Shown here piece by piece: positions 22,636 to 22,711 of a DNA stretch of 22,711 nt (within the stretch, counting starts at the first letter, position 1; each line of letters begins with the position of its first letter). The DNA comes from a virus. A program made the position numbers and the translations under genes. Location of the stretch: the IMG/VR virus record IMGVR_UViG_3300025789_000167, positions 1 to 22,711 of that record. One strand, given 5' to 3'. The notes beneath the pieces are model-generated. The model saw nothing but the letters and a program-made list of their open reading frames with translations, was not told the DNA's origin and made no database searches.

Positions 22636-22711
22636 ATGTTAAAGTCGTATAAATATAAGATCAAACCAAATGAAGACCAAATTGTTTTGTTAAACAAACA
22701 TTTTGGATCCA
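22636..22711 (+). CDS. tnpB: TnpB-like RNA-guided nuclease, 5' end only (runs off window)
   Basis: 25 codons are visible: MLKSYKYKIKPNEDQIVLLNKHFGS. This is the hallmark start of IS200/IS605 TnpB (M-x-K-x-Y-K-Y/F-R/K-I/L-x-P-N-x-x-Q...L...F/G), where the first strand and helix belong to the wedge domain. The family cuts DNA guided by an RNA made from the element's 3' end. The RuvC residues and the right end, with its guide RNA, lie beyond the window. No TnpA (Y1 transposase) is visible to the left, so this may be a stand-alone copy. The TTTAATATATA element just before it suggests it is expressed with phage genes. Confidence 0.75.
   Translation, partial: MLKSYKYKIKPNEDQIVLLNKHFGS

Noticed and set aside
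1-22711. tRNA genes and CRISPR arrays
   Set aside because: Scanning by eye found no T-loop/acceptor pairing and no spaced repeat array; the only tandem repeat is the 118-bp pair. A tRNAscan-type search would be needed to exclude tRNAs fully.

Overview
The window looks like part of the genome of a large T4-related myophage of a Bacteroidetes (probably flavobacterial) host. The evidence is very AT-rich DNA, tight packing of genes on both strands, A-rich rather than Shine-Dalgarno leaders, two TAnnTTTG host-type -7 boxes, and recognisable T4-type genes: both terminase subunits, tail sheath and tail tube. In T4 these four occur as genes 16-17-18-19. Here they are still neighbours, but they are strand-shuffled and interspersed with small genes and selfish endonuclease genes.

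Left part (1-8.2 kb). A membrane-anchored coiled-coil protein diverges from a plus-strand trio: a HAD phosphatase of the RNA-repair-like type, a small Zn-ribbon protein and a ClpS-like N-degron adaptor. Next comes the main discovery. The large terminase gene is broken in two inside its Walker A P-loop. The upstream gene (5285-4761, minus) ends in an N-terminal half-intein. The downstream gene (3785-1533, minus) begins with the C-terminal half-intein. A free-standing Vsr/EDxHD-like homing endonuclease gene lies between them. Trans-splicing would rebuild the P-loop SRQIGK-T and a TerL of about 719 residues. The split falls before intein block B, so this is the atypical short-N class (as in AceL-TerL). 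A TerS-like gene diverges from the N-half. A HAD-like gene, a Zn-ribbon gene, an unknown gene and a W/N/G/F-repeat protein follow, all on the minus strand.

Centre (8.2-16.3 kb). Here are a small plus-strand gene, a minus-strand protein with a capsid-targeting-like N-terminus, a 916-residue unknown protein, a 188-residue coiled-coil protein starting MIKKYKDFISE, and a very large tail sheath (1272 residues) closed by a clear intrinsic terminator.

Right part (16.3-22.7 kb). A second homing endonuclease, a riboflavin-kinase-like domain fused to a Cys-rich tail, a 35-codon orphan ORF in a perfect inverted repeat, a ParB-like protein, a two-TM protein, a third (paralogous) homing endonuclease and the tail tube gene are followed by a perfect tandem duplication of a 118-bp promoter region, a degraded Zn-finger/HNH-type remnant, and the first 25 codons of a TnpB-like RNA-guided nuclease running off the window.

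Two themes tie the region together. (1) Mobile endonucleases (three EDxHD-type genes, one HNH-like remnant, one TnpB) sit next to conserved packaging and tail genes. (2) A recurring TTTTAATATATA element stands just upstream of many start codons on both strands, including those of the mobile genes, and may be a phage late promoter. Several proteins also share a short MKYLKxFEEF-like N-terminus that resembles the T4 capsid-targeting peptide.
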